DNA of 64,000 nt from Prauserella halophila (lineage in GTDB: Bacteria; Actinomycetota; Actinomycetes; Mycobacteriales; Pseudonocardiaceae): NCBI RefSeq assembly GCF_024171895.1, contig NZ_JAMTCQ010000008.1:248001-312000 (forward strand). The letters are read 5' to 3'. Positions 17,534-26,428 of the stretch are shown here, piece after piece. How positions within the stretch are numbered: the first letter of the stretch is position 1; the number at the start of each line of letters is the position of its first letter. The position numbers and the translations under genes were made by a program. The notes below the pieces were generated by a model. That model did not search any database. It saw only the letters and a program-made list of their open reading frames with translations, and was not told where the DNA came from.

Positions 17534-19083
17534 TCGGCCAGGTTGACGCCGGCACCAGCGTAGAGGTTGAACACCGCATCGGCGCCGCGGGAACGCAGCT
17601 CGTCGAGCTCCTCGTTGCGCTGCGCGATCGCGGCCACCCTGCCGGTGAAGCCCTTCTTGCGGAGCAGGTCGAGCACGAGCAGGTTTTCCCCGTGGAACGG
17701 CATGGCCAGCACGACCAGCTCGACCCGCCCGGAACGCTTGACCCGGGCCCAGAAGTCCACGTCGGTCGCATCGGCCTCGACGACGTCGAAGCCGCGTTCG
17801 CGCAACTGCGCAGCGCGGTGGCTGTCGTGCTCGACCCCGACCGCCCGGCGGCCGTGCACCGCGTGGAGCTGTTCGACGGTGGCCTGGCCGACGCGGCCCA
17901 TACCGAGCACCAGAGCGTCGGCGTCACCGAGATCGATCGGACGGTCCTCCGGGGAGAGGGACGCGGAGTCCTGCGCGGGCAGCCGCCGCGACACCCACGC
18001 CTCGAGACCGGGCGCGACGCGGTTGAGCACGGCCGAGACGAGGAAGCTCAGCGCCACGGCGAGCGCCAGCACGACGACCCAGTCCTCGGACACCGCACCG
18101 GTCGCGGCGACGACCGTCGCCACGATGAGCGCGAACTCGGAGTAGTTCCCCAGCGCCAGCGAGGCGAGCGTGGCGGTGCGGTAGCGCAGGCGCATCAGCC
18201 GCAGCAGCGCGAAGAACGCGACCGCCTTCACCGGGATCAGCAGCACGAGCAGCGCCGCGAGACCCAACGCCTCCCACGTCGGTGTTCCGGTCAGTCCGAT
18301 GCTGACGAAGAAGGCGATCAGCAGCACTTCCTTGCCGGTCAGCAGCAGCCGCGCCAGTTCACCCGCACGCCGGTGACCGGCCAGCAACGCCCCGATGATC
18401 AGTGCGCCGAGGTCCCCTTTGAGGCCGACCAGGTCGAACAGCACGTATCCCGGCACGAGCGCCATCATCAGGCCGAACAGGGCGCTGAGCTCGACCGAGT
18501 CGATCCGGTCCCAGATCTTGCGTGCCAGCCACGCACCCGGCACGAGCAGCACGAGCGCGAGGGCCCACGGGGACGGCACCTTGCCCTTGGACACGGTCAG
18601 CACGACCACCGCGATGATGTCCTGCATGATCAGCACGCCGATGGCGATGCGGCCGTACAGCGTCTGGTTGTCGCGACGTTCGTCGAGGACCTTGACGACG
18701 AACACCGTGGACGAGAACGACAAGGCCAGCGCCACGATCGCCATCTCCGCCAGGTCGGCGTCGGCGAGCAGCGCGAAGCCGAACGGCGCGACGGCCAGCA
18801 GTACGGCGAGACCGAGCAGGACGCTGAAGGCCATGTGCGCCAGCGACGTCAGCCACACCCGGGCCTTGAGCAGGGACCGCACGTCGAGCTTGAGACCGAT
18901 GCCGAACAGCAGCAGTGTCACGCCGAGATCGGCGAGTGTCTGCAGGCCGGGCATCTCCTCGACCCCCGCCGCGTGCAGCCCGAACCCGGTGATGAGGAAC
19001 CCGACCAGCGGCGGGAGTTTCACGAGCAGTGCCAGGCCGCCTGCGGCGAAGGCGGCGACGAGATAGATCGCGGCCGTTTCCAT
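17500..19083 (-). CDS. Kef-type cation:proton antiporter with TrkA-N domain
   Basis: 527-aa CPA2-family K+/H+ antiporter. The N-terminal part has about 12 membrane helices (LPPLVGFLITGFGLHAAG, DLGVTLLLFGIGLKLDVRSL, LSFSSTVFVVKVLDER, GDLGALIIGALLAGH). The C-terminal cytosolic RCK/TrkA-N domain (ALVLGMGRVGQATVEQLHA, VGVEHDSHRAAQLRERGF, EADATDVDFW) binds nucleotide and gates transport. ATG 19083 follows AAGGGGGG. Roles in potassium efflux and electrophile or pH stress are inferred from KefB/KefC. Confidence 0.92.
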   Translation of the reverse strand: METAAIYLVAAFAAGGLALLVKLPPLVGFLITGFGLHAAGVEEMPGLQTLADLGVTLLLFGIGLKLDVRSLLKARVWLTSLAHMAFSVLLGLAVLLAVAPFGFALLADADLAEMAIVALALSFSSTVFVVKVLDERRDNQTLYGRIAIGVLIMQDIIAVVVLTVSKGKVPSPWALALVLLVPGAWLARKIWDRIDSVELSALFGLMMALVPGYVLFDLVGLKGDLGALIIGALLAGHRRAGELARLLLTGKEVLLIAFFVSIGLTGTPTWEALGLAALLVLLIPVKAVAFFALLRLMRLRYRTATLASLALGNYSEFALIVATVVAATGAVSEDWVVVLALAVALSFLVSAVLNRVAPGLEAWVSRRLPAQDSASLSPEDRPIDLGDADALVLGMGRVGQATVEQLHAVHGRRAVGVEHDSHRAAQLRERGFDVVEADATDVDFWARVKRSGRVELVVLAMPFHGENLLVLDLLRKKGFTGRVAAIAQRNEELDELRSRGADAVFNLYAGAGVNLADHAVESASAPD

Positions 19084-19203
19084 GCGCCCCCCTTGTCGTC
19101 CGCCGTCCGTGACGCCGTCCGTGATCCGCACAAACCCGAAACCCTGGGACAGGACTCCCGGGGAACAGGACTCCCCGAGAACAAGGATCCTGAGAACAAG
19201 AAC

Positions 19204-19229
19204 AGGCCCAGGTGCTCTGACCTGGGCCT
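19204..19229 (-). terminator. Intrinsic terminator of tRNA-Asn
   Basis: 10-bp stem AGGCCCAGGT/ACCTGGGCCT with a 6-nt loop, 5 bp past the tRNA 3' end and followed on the minus strand by GTTCTTGTTCT. Confidence 0.8.
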
Positions 19230-19234
19230 TCTTG

Positions 19235-19307
19235 CTCCCCCAGCTGGATTCGAACCAGCAACCCTCCGGTTAACAGCCGAATGCTCTGCCGATTGAGCTA
19301 TGGGGGA
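19235..19307 (-). tRNA. tRNA-Asn (anticodon GTT)
   Basis: 73-nt cloverleaf. Acceptor TCCCCCA (5') pairs with TGGGGGA (3'); D-arm contains AGCTCAATCGGCAGAGC; anticodon arm has loop CTGTTAA with GTT; T-arm GCTGG-TTCGAAT-CCAGC. Discriminator G; CCA is not encoded. A TACTAT hexamer about 37 bp upstream (19344-19349) could be the -10 box. Confidence 0.95.
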
Positions 19308-19495
19308 ATGTTCTGTTGTCGCCGTAGCTCTCGCTTTCGACGGATAGTAACTCTAGACCATGGCCGCCTCGCGTCGTGACACGGGGTCCCCTTTCTCACC
19401 CCGCCGCGGTTTCCGGTGGCCAGGTGGCTCGGCCCGACCACGGCCGGGGGAGAATGAGCGCTTCAGCGAAACAGCCACGAGGAGGCTCACCCGTC

Positions 19496-19696
19496 ATGAG
19501 TAAGTTCCTGCTGGGCGCGGCCGTCGGCTACGTCCTGGGCGCTCGCGCCGGGCACGCCCGGTACGAGCAGATCGTGCGGACGTACCGGAAGGTCGCCGAC
19601 CATCCGGCCGTACAGGGTGCCGCGGGAGTGGCGCGCGCCAAGCTCGGCGAGAAGATGGGCGAACGCGCCCCGTTCGGGCGGTCCGCGCAGCACTGA
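19496..19696 (+). CDS. Small membrane protein, YtxH-like
   Basis: 66 aa from ATG 19496 after GAGGAGG. MSKFLLGAAVGYVLGARAG is one short membrane segment followed by a basic amphipathic helix (RYEQIVRTYRKVADHPAVQ). This composition is common in conserved actinobacterial envelope proteins of the YtxH type. Function unknown. Confidence 0.7.
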   Translation: MSKFLLGAAVGYVLGARAGHARYEQIVRTYRKVADHPAVQGAAGVARAKLGEKMGERAPFGRSAQH

Positions 19697-19752
19697 GCCG
19701 GGTCACGGCGGCGTCGGGTCAGTGGCCGGTCCGGGTCAGTGGCCGATCCGGG

Positions 19753-20517
19753 TCACGGCGTGTGCGCGACGACGAACACGCGCCGGAACGGCAGCCACGT
19801 CGTCCCGTCGGCGCGCTGCGGGTAGGCCTCCGCGAGCAGTTCGGCGAGCTCGCCGCGGAACTCCGCCCAGTCGGCGTCGCCGAGCGCCGCCCGGATCGGC
19901 CGCAGTGCCGTGCCCGTGATCCACTCCAGCACCGCGTCGTCGCCCTCGAGGCGCTGCACATACGTCGTCTCCCAGGCATCGACGGCGCAGCCGGCGTCGG
20001 CAAGCAGGTCGGCGTAATCCTCGGGGTCGCCGACCGCGTCCGCCCCGCGCAGCGACACGTCGGCCAGCCGGGTCCGCCACTGCTCACTCGCGGCGAGTCT
20101 GCGGGTCAGCACGTGTGAGGGCGCGTCGAAGTTGCCGGGGACCTGCAGCGCCAGCCACGCCCCCGACGGCAACTCTCCCACCCAGCGCCGCAGCAGGTCG
20201 GCATGACCGGGGACCCACTGCAACGTCGCATTGCTGATCAGCACGTCGGTATCGGGCTTCGGCGTCCAGGTTCCGACGTCGGCGAGCTCGGCCGCGACCC
20301 CCTCGGCGCGCGCCGCCTCGACCATCTCCGGCGAACTGTCGAGTGCCTCGAGCCGCGCCGAGGGCCACCTGCGCGGCAGCGTCGCCGTCAGATTGCCGGG
20401 GCCGCAGCCGGCGTCGACGACGCGCCGCGGCCGCTCGGCCGGAACCCGAGCGAGGAGCTCGTGGAACGGCCTGCCACGCAGGTCACCGTAGGTCAGATAG
20501 GTCGCGGGATCCCACAT
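19753..20517 (-). CDS. tam: Trans-aconitate 2-methyltransferase-like protein
   Basis: 254-aa class I SAM-dependent methyltransferase. [25 protein letters not shown] is the Tam-specific N-terminus, [15 protein letters not shown] is motif [17 protein letters not shown] motif II. Tam methylates trans-aconitate, a spontaneous aconitase by-product. Promoter region is short (about 65 bp to the neighbouring gene). The 57 bases after tRNA-neighbour gene end contain direct repeats of GGTCAGTGGCCG near its stop. Confidence 0.88.
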   Translation of the reverse strand: MWDPATYLTYGDLRGRPFHELLARVPAERPRRVVDAGCGPGNLTATLPRRWPSARLEALDSSPEMVEAARAEGVAAELADVGTWTPKPDTDVLISNATLQWVPGHADLLRRWVGELPSGAWLALQVPGNFDAPSHVLTRRLAASEQWRTRLADVSLRGADAVGDPEDYADLLADAGCAVDAWETTYVQRLEGDDAVLEWITGTALRPIRAALGDADWAEFRGELAELLAEAYPQRADGTTWLPFRRVFVVAHTP

Positions 20518-20581
20518 ACCGTACGAGCGTACTGCTATGCGGGTGGTGTCACAACCCGGCCGCTCCGGCCGCGGACCGGAC

Positions 20582-21109
20582 TCAGGCCTCGCCGCCGGAC
20601 AGCTGCGCCGCGGCCTCCCGGGCCATGGCGCGCACCGCGTCGACGTCGGTGCCGGGGTCGGGCCGTGCCTGCAGCATCACGCCGTCGGCCCCGGGCACCT
20701 TGCGCAGCACGAACCACGCTCCCCCGCCGTCGGCGAGGTCGGCGCGGTGCCGTGCCCGGATCGACCCTTCCACGCGCCTGCGCACGAGCTCGGGCAGCCG
20801 TCCCGCACGCGGCACCGCCACCCGCACCGGCGGCAGATCGCGCAGCAGTACCGCGCCGCCCGCCTCGTCGGCCTCCTCGGCTTCGACCACCGTGAGCGTC
20901 CCGGCGTCCCAGCCTGCTCTGCTCACCAGATGCCAGCCCACCCGCCGCGGACCGGCCTCGCCGGGCAGCCACAGCCCGAGTCGGGTCACCACGACGTGGC
21001 CGTGATCGGCCTCCGCAGCGGCGACGACGTCCTCACCGGGGTCCAACGCGGCACGTACGTCCTCCGGCACCGCCGGGCCGGCGATCCGGCGCCACCACCG
21101 CGACAGCAT
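20582..21109 (-). CDS. Conserved actinobacterial hypothetical protein downstream of dnaG
   Basis: 175 aa, no domain recognised. Sequence reads as a soluble beta-rich protein ([30 protein letters not shown]) with a helical C-terminus. ATG 21109 overlaps the dnaG stop (TGATG), so it is translationally coupled to primase. Proteins of this size and position occur next to dnaG in other actinomycetes. Confidence 0.75.
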   Translation of the reverse strand: MLSRWWRRIAGPAVPEDVRAALDPGEDVVAAAEADHGHVVVTRLGLWLPGEAGPRRVGWHLVSRAGWDAGTLTVVEAEEADEAGGAVLLRDLPPVRVAVPRAGRLPELVRRRVEGSIRARHRADLADGGGAWFVLRKVPGADGVMLQARPDPGTDVDAVRAMAREAAAQLSGGEA

Positions 21110-23010
21110 CAGTCGAACCCGCCCGAGGCCTGACCCTTGAGCGCCTGCCGGTACTCCTCGAGTGCGACGAGGTCACCGAACAGGTCCCGGTACTCGTCCG
21201 GCGAGTCCACAGGGGACAGTCGCTGGAGTTTCGACTTCAATTCGCCGATCTGCCTTCCCACCAGGTTCTCCTGCACGGCCGAGAACATCGACTGCACATA
21301 ACGGGCGTCGGCCTCGCCCATCGCATGCGGCGGCTCGACGGCCAGTTCCGACAACAGGGACACCACGCCGGGATGCTCCGCGTGCTGCACCGCCGCGTCG
21401 AGCAACCCGGAGCCGGACAGCCCCGAGCTCGTCCCGCCCGCCGCCAGCACGGCACGGTGCACCGCGACATAGGCGGGGTGGGTGAACGCCTCCTCGGGCA
21501 GCGTGTCGTACTGCGGGCCGGCGAGCGCGGGCTCCTGCAGCGCCGCCTTCAGCACCTCCCGCTGCGCCGTGCGCTCGGAATCGCGCGGATCGGGCCGGGC
21601 GAACGCGGGTGCCTCCGACGACCCCGCAGCGGCGTTGCCGCGCGGTGCGGGTTTCCGCCCGTTCTCCTTCGCCGGGGCGCCCGCGCTCTCACGCACACGC
21701 CGCACGACCATCGCCTCGTCCTGCCAGCCGGTCCACCAGGCGAGTTTCGTCGCGTACCCGTCTCGCTTGGCCCGGTCCCTGATCTGGGCGACGAGCGGGA
21801 CGGTGCGCTGCAACGCCGCGACCTGACCGTCCACGGAATCGAGGTCGTACTCGGCCAGCAGGCTGCGGATCGCGAACTCGAACAGCGGAATCCGGCGCGA
21901 CACCAGGTCCCGCACCGCCGAGTCGCCCTTGGTCAGCCGCAGTTCACACGGGTCCATCCCCTCGGGGGCGGTCGCGATGTAGGTCTGGCCCGCGAACGTC
22001 TGGTCGCCCTCGAAGGCCTTCAACGCCGCCTTCTGCCCCGCCGCGTCGCCGTCGAACGTGAAGATGACCTCGCCGCGGAACTCGTCGTCGTCCATCATCA
22101 GCTGCCGCAGCACCCGCATGTGTTCCTCGCCGAACGCGGTGCCCGATGCGGCCACCGCGGTGGGCACGCCCGCTTCGTGCATCGCCATCACGTCGGTGTA
22201 GCCCTCGACGACGATCACCTGGTGCCGTTTGGCAATCTCCCGCTTGGCCTGGTCGAGGCCGAACAGCACCTGGGACTTCTTGTAGATCGGGCTCTCGCTC
22301 GTGTTCAGGTACTTGGCCTGGATCGGGTCGTCGTCGAACAACCTGCGCGCGCCGAACCCCACCACGTCACCGCCGCGGTCCTTGATCGGCCACACGAGCC
22401 GCCGGTGGAACCGGTCGATCGGCCCGCTGCGGCCCTCCTTGGAGATCTGGGACTTGTACAGCTCGTCCAGCTCGAAACCCTGGTTGATCAGATGCTTGGT
22501 GAGCTTGTCCCAGCCGCCCGGGGCGAACCCGCACCCGAACCTGGCGGCCGAGGCCTGGTCGAACCCGCGCTCCTTGAGGAACGTCCGGGCCGCCTCCGCC
22601 TCGGGGGTGGCGAGCTGCTCCGCGTAGAACGCCTGCGCCGCCTTGTGCACCTCGACGAGCCGCAACCGCGTGCCCCGGTTCTCCTTCCGGACGTCGCGGC
22701 CGCCGCCCTCGTAGGTCAGCGCCAGCCCGATGCGGTCGGCGAGCCGCTCGACCGCCTCCACGAAGGGGAGATGCTCGATCTGCATGATGAACTTGATGGC
22801 GTCGCCGCCCTCGCCGCAGCCGAAGCAGTGGAAGGTGCCGTGCGTCGCGCGCACGTTCATCGACGGCGTCTTCTCCTCGTGGAACGGGCACAGCCCCTTC
22901 AGCGCGCCGCCACCCGCGCGGCGCAGTGCCACGTACTCACCGATGACGTCGTCGATCCGATTGCGTTCGCGCACCTGCGCGATGTCGCTGTCCCGGATCC
23001 GTCCTGCCAC
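21109..23010 (-). CDS. dnaG: DNA primase
   Basis: 633 aa; synthesises RNA primers for replication. N-terminal zinc ribbon (CPFHEEKTPSM...CFGCGEGGD), catalytic TOPRIM domain (VVEGYTDVMAMHEAG, FTFDGDAAGQKAA), then a helicase-binding C-terminal domain (KSKLQRLSP). A low-complexity linker (about residues 430-470) precedes the C-terminal domain. The dnaG–dgt proximity is conserved in mycobacteria; here sigma-factor, membrane and serpin genes lie between. Confidence 0.97.
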   Translation of the reverse strand: MAGRIRDSDIAQVRERNRIDDVIGEYVALRRAGGGALKGLCPFHEEKTPSMNVRATHGTFHCFGCGEGGDAIKFIMQIEHLPFVEAVERLADRIGLALTYEGGGRDVRKENRGTRLRLVEVHKAAQAFYAEQLATPEAEAARTFLKERGFDQASAARFGCGFAPGGWDKLTKHLINQGFELDELYKSQISKEGRSGPIDRFHRRLVWPIKDRGGDVVGFGARRLFDDDPIQAKYLNTSESPIYKKSQVLFGLDQAKREIAKRHQVIVVEGYTDVMAMHEAGVPTAVAASGTAFGEEHMRVLRQLMMDDDEFRGEVIFTFDGDAAGQKAALKAFEGDQTFAGQTYIATAPEGMDPCELRLTKGDSAVRDLVSRRIPLFEFAIRSLLAEYDLDSVDGQVAALQRTVPLVAQIRDRAKRDGYATKLAWWTGWQDEAMVVRRVRESAGAPAKENGRKPAPRGNAAAGSSEAPAFARPDPRDSERTAQREVLKAALQEPALAGPQYDTLPEEAFTHPAYVAVHRAVLAAGGTSSGLSGSGLLDAAVQHAEHPGVVSLLSELAVEPPHAMGEADARYVQSMFSAVQENLVGRQIGELKSKLQRLSPVDSPDEYRDLFGDLVALEEYRQALKGQASGGFD

Positions 23011-23062
23011 GCCCCCACTTTAGGCCAGGACCCGATCTCCTCCGACCGGGCATACTCTGCCC

Positions 23063-23995
23063 ATGCCCGACACCCCGGCGGCGTCCGACGAGGCCGCCCG
23101 TTTCACCGCCGTGCGCGCCCACCTCGTCGGCGTCGGATACCGGCTGACCGGCTCCCTGGCCGACGCCGAGGACGCCGTGCAGGACGCGTGGCTGCGACTG
23201 ACCTCGCTCGACGACGAGCGGCGCGCGGCGATCCGCGACCTGACGGCGTGGCTGACGACCGTCGTCGCCCGGCTCTGCCTGGACCGCCTCCGCTCGGCGG
23301 CCGCACGCCGCGAACGGTACGTCGGCCCGTGGCTGCCCGAACCGGTCGTCACCGCCACCGACGGCAGGCCCGGTCCGCTCGACGCCGTCGTGGCCGACGA
23401 CGGTGCCCGTATGGCGGCCATGGTCGTGCTCGACACGCTGCCGCCCGAGCAACGGGTGGCGTTCGTGTTGCACGACGCGTTCGGGGTGCCGTTCGCCGAG
23501 GTCGCCGGGATCCTCGGCTGCACCTCCGGCGCCGCCCGGCAGTACGCCTCTCGTGGCAGGCGCGCGGCGCACGAGGCGGATCCGCCCCCGCGCGCCGGTG
23601 ACGACCATCGGCGGGTCGTCGAGGAGCTGCTCGCCGCCATGGCGACCGGCGACGTCCGGGCGGTAGCCCGGGTGCTGCACCCCGACGTGGTGCTCATGGG
23701 CGATTCCGACGGGAAGGCCCGCACCGCGCGGCGCGTCATGTCGGGCGCCGACAAGATCGCGCGATTCTTCGCGGGCCTGCTCACCGTCTACCGGCCGGGC
23801 GCCTTCGCTGCTGCCCGGCCGGTACTGGTCAACGGTGACCTCGGCGTATACCTGCCGCCGGTACCGGGCGGCGAGGGCTACCGCGACCTCGACGCCCACG
23901 TGCAGACCGTCGCCGTCGCTGGCGGCCGGGTCGTGGCGATCTACGACCAGGTCAATCCCGACAAGCTCACGCGCCTGCCGTCCCCTCCGGCCTGA
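23063..23995 (+). CDS. sigJ: ECF41-group RNA polymerase sigma factor (SigJ-like)
   Basis: 310 aa. Sigma region 2 (YRLTGSLADAEDAVQDAWLRL), region 4 (LDTLPPEQRVAFVLHDAFGVPFAEVAGILGCTSGAARQYASRGRRA), and a C-terminal SnoaL-like domain that in ECF41 factors replaces an anti-sigma factor. ECF41 signatures WLPEP and C-terminal NPDKL are present; the linker motif usually DGGGR/K reads DSDGK. Convergent with, and overlapping by 29 bp, a carboxymuconolactone decarboxylase-like gene, the classic ECF41 partner, whose promoter matches the ECF41 consensus. Confidence 0.93.
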   Translation: MPDTPAASDEAARFTAVRAHLVGVGYRLTGSLADAEDAVQDAWLRLTSLDDERRAAIRDLTAWLTTVVARLCLDRLRSAAARRERYVGPWLPEPVVTATDGRPGPLDAVVADDGARMAAMVVLDTLPPEQRVAFVLHDAFGVPFAEVAGILGCTSGAARQYASRGRRAAHEADPPPRAGDDHRRVVEELLAAMATGDVRAVARVLHPDVVLMGDSDGKARTARRVMSGADKIARFFAGLLTVYRPGAFAAARPVLVNGDLGVYLPPVPGGEGYRDLDAHVQTVAVAGGRVVAIYDQVNPDKLTRLPSPPA

Positions 23996-24563
23996 CCTCG
24001 CCGAGTTCCACCCGGCAGGCATCGCCCGAGGTGAACCCCTGGTCGACGATGCCGAGCGCCGCGTTCGACCGGGCGCGCATGTTCTCCAGGCCGATCTGCA
24101 GCGACAGTTCGACCACGCCCGCCCGGCCGAACTCCCGCTCCAGCTCGGCGACCTGCTCGTCGGACACCGCGATCGGCGTGTCGGTCATCGCATCGGCGTA
24201 GGCCAGTGCCAGCCGCTCCGAACGGGTGTACATCGGCGACGTGGCGTAGTCGTCGATGGCCGTCAACCGGTCGATGTCGAGGCCGTCGTGCTGCTGCAGC
24301 ATCGTGCCGAAGTCGACGCACCACGAACAGCCCAGACGCACGGCGACCCGGTAGACGGCCAGTTCGCGCACACTGGTCGGCAGCACCGTGGAGGCGCGTT
24401 CGGCGAGCGTCTCGAACACGCCGTAGGCGCGCATCAGTTTCGGGTGGTGGGCAGTCACGGCGAACGGCTCCGGCACGGCGCCGTACTTGCGTGCGACGAC
24501 GCGGTACAGCACACGCGTCACCGGACCCGCCTGGTCGGCGGTGACGACGGGAATGCGGGGCAT
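23967..24563 (-). CDS. Carboxymuconolactone decarboxylase/AhpD-like protein (ECF41 target)
   Basis: 198 aa. Redox-active pair in LGCSWCVDFGTMLQQHDG (C-x2-C with a following acidic residue and His), typical of AhpD-like alkylhydroperoxidase folds. ATG 24563 follows GAGGAGG. The gene is preceded by an exact ECF41 promoter. Likely acts in peroxide or organic-electrophile stress, though the true substrate of this group is not established. Confidence 0.88.
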   Translation of the reverse strand: MPRIPVVTADQAGPVTRVLYRVVARKYGAVPEPFAVTAHHPKLMRAYGVFETLAERASTVLPTSVRELAVYRVAVRLGCSWCVDFGTMLQQHDGLDIDRLTAIDDYATSPMYTRSERLALAYADAMTDTPIAVSDEQVAELEREFGRAGVVELSLQIGLENMRARSNAALGIVDQGFTSGDACRVELGEVRPEGTAGA

Positions 24564-24603
24564 GGCGATTCCTCCTCGGGTGTGACTCGATTTTCACCCG
24601 GGG

Positions 24604-24630
24604 GACGAGATCGCGCGGGCCGATGTGACA
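24604..24630 (-). promoter_or_regulatory. ECF41-type promoter
   Basis: TGTCACA (24630-24624), a 16-bp spacer, then CGTC (24607-24604). This is identical to the published ECF41 consensus TGTCACA-N16-CGTC. It lies about 40 bp before the start of the partner gene and outside the flanking membrane gene. Confidence 0.85.
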
Positions 24631-24649
24631 GCGGGACGGGCCGCAGGAG

Positions 24650-26428
24650 TCACGGGGACGTCAGTGACCGGACGTCCCAGATCCACATGTCCCCGCGGAG
24701 CCGTCCGGGGGTGCCGATCAGGTCCTCGACCGTGCTGCGGAGCGCGTCGGCGTCGGGGCGGTCCGCGTTCAGCACGACCAGGTCGGTGCGCCACTGCCGC
24801 AGGTCCGTCACGGCCTGCCGCCGTTCGGCCTCCCCCACGTTCGCGGCGAGGCCGCTGTCCTCGACCTCCTCGAGAGTCGTGGAGAACGACGTGCGCTGCG
24901 CCCCGTAGATGCCGGAACCGTCGTCGGCGGGGCCGACGAAGTAGCCCTCCGCGAGCGGGAAGGCGAGCCCCTGGCTGATCTGCCAGTGCAGTGGCTCGGC
25001 GTACCCGGTGTCGGGCAGCGGGACGACCGCCACCGACCGGCCCTCCCCCACATGGCCTGCCCACTGTCCGGATGCGAGGAACTCGGGCACCGGCTCACGC
25101 TGCCGCACGGGCAGCTCGGTGGGCACGATCGGCACGAGCGCCACGAGCAGCGCGCCGAACCAGCTCACCCACGCCACGTATGCCCATTCCGGTACCCACG
25201 GCAGGCGCAGCACGCGGTCGGTGGCCAGTGCGAGCAGGATCCCGCCCAGCGGCGCGCACGCCATCGCGAGCCGGGACTCCAGCACCGACGACACGAGCGG
25301 GGCGTCGACGAACAGCAGCCACGGGCCGGGAATCGACGTCGCCGCGCCGTCCACGACGAGTAGCACGCCCATCGACAGCCACGCCATCACCAGCATCGAC
25401 ACGGCGACGGCGCGTGCGGCCGCAACCCGCCACAGCGCGACCGTCACCCCGAGCAGCACCAGCACGAGCGGCCAGCCGAAGAACGCGTTCTCCTCGGTGC
25501 GGTTGAGCGACAGGTCGACGGCCGAGGTCTCGGTTCCGGCCAGCGACGCCGTCGCGTACGCGGTGAACGCGCCGACGTCGTTGCCCTGGAAGCCGTGCTC
25601 GATCCCCGAATAGCTCTGCGGGCCCGCGAACTGCCACCACAGCGGCACCGCCACGATCGCCCCCGCGACGAGCGCGCCGACGCCGATGCCGGTGGCGAGC
25701 GGACGCACCATCGGGCCGATCTCCACCGGCCGCGACAGCGCGTACACGAGCACGAACACCACCAGTGCCAGCGCCGCGATCAGCAGCGGCTCCTCGCCCA
25801 GAAACACCTGGTAGGCGCCCAGCAACCCGAGGATCACGCCGTGGGCGACCGGCCGCTCGCCGCGGGCGAGCAGGAGCAGCCGGTGGACGAGCAGCGGCAC
25901 CAGCAACAGCACGACGAAGTTGGGGTGCGCGTTGGCGTGCGAGATGATCGGCGGGGCGAACCCGGCGAGTCCCGCACCGATCGCAGCGGCGCCGCGGGCG
26001 GCGACCAGGTGCCGGGACAGCAGCCAGTACCACGCCACGGCCGTTCCGGCCAGGCCGCCGGTGAGCGTCACTGCCCACGTCACGGTCGGTCCGAACAGGA
26101 CGGTCACCGGTGTCAGCGGGATCCCGACGCCGAGCATGGCCGTGTTGGCCATGAGGTTGACGCCCAGCGGATAGTTCTGCAGGTCGGTGTGCAGCGGATT
26201 CGACAACGTCAGCACGTTTTTCGCGGTGACGGCGAAGAACCACTCCCACATGTTCTGGTCCTGCCCGCTGCCCTGCAGGTAACCCGAGTCGAGGTTCTGC
26301 CACAGTCCGCGGTAGACCAGCAGCGCCGCCGCCACACACGCCAGTACGACGAGAACGTCGGCGATCCGGCCGCGGGCGCGCGTATCGAGCCGCACCCGGG
26401 CAGGCGCAGCGGGAGACGCGCGTGTCAC
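24650..26428 (-). CDS. Polytopic membrane protein, GT-C glycosyltransferase-like
   Basis: 592 aa with about 11-12 membrane helices and a large C-terminal extracytoplasmic domain (from about residue 440). The first loop contains QGSGQDQNMWEWFFAV and a later IISHANAHPN; an acidic pair near the first periplasmic loop and such a layout are typical of GT-C lipid-linked sugar transferases, but no specific family is recognised. GTG start overlaps the serpin stop by 4 bp. Confidence 0.7.
   Translation of the reverse strand: MTRASPAAPARVRLDTRARGRIADVLVVLACVAAALLVYRGLWQNLDSGYLQGSGQDQNMWEWFFAVTAKNVLTLSNPLHTDLQNYPLGVNLMANTAMLGVGIPLTPVTVLFGPTVTWAVTLTGGLAGTAVAWYWLLSRHLVAARGAAAIGAGLAGFAPPIISHANAHPNFVVLLLVPLLVHRLLLLARGERPVAHGVILGLLGAYQVFLGEEPLLIAALALVVFVLVYALSRPVEIGPMVRPLATGIGVGALVAGAIVAVPLWWQFAGPQSYSGIEHGFQGNDVGAFTAYATASLAGTETSAVDLSLNRTEENAFFGWPLVLVLLGVTVALWRVAAARAVAVSMLVMAWLSMGVLLVVDGAATSIPGPWLLFVDAPLVSSVLESRLAMACAPLGGILLALATDRVLRLPWVPEWAYVAWVSWFGALLVALVPIVPTELPVRQREPVPEFLASGQWAGHVGEGRSVAVVPLPDTGYAEPLHWQISQGLAFPLAEGYFVGPADDGSGIYGAQRTSFSTTLEEVEDSGLAANVGEAERRQAVTDLRQWRTDLVVLNADRPDADALRSTVEDLIGTPGRLRGDMWIWDVRSLTSP

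Noticed and set aside
14872-19296. A very long plus-strand open frame (over 1400 codons) across several genes
   Set aside because: It runs through the MFS, PepSY and antiporter genes in a wrong frame or strand and has random composition.
19235-19307. tRNA-Asn as an integration site for a genomic island
   Set aside because: No integrase, no duplicated tRNA 3' end and no change in gene type beside it.
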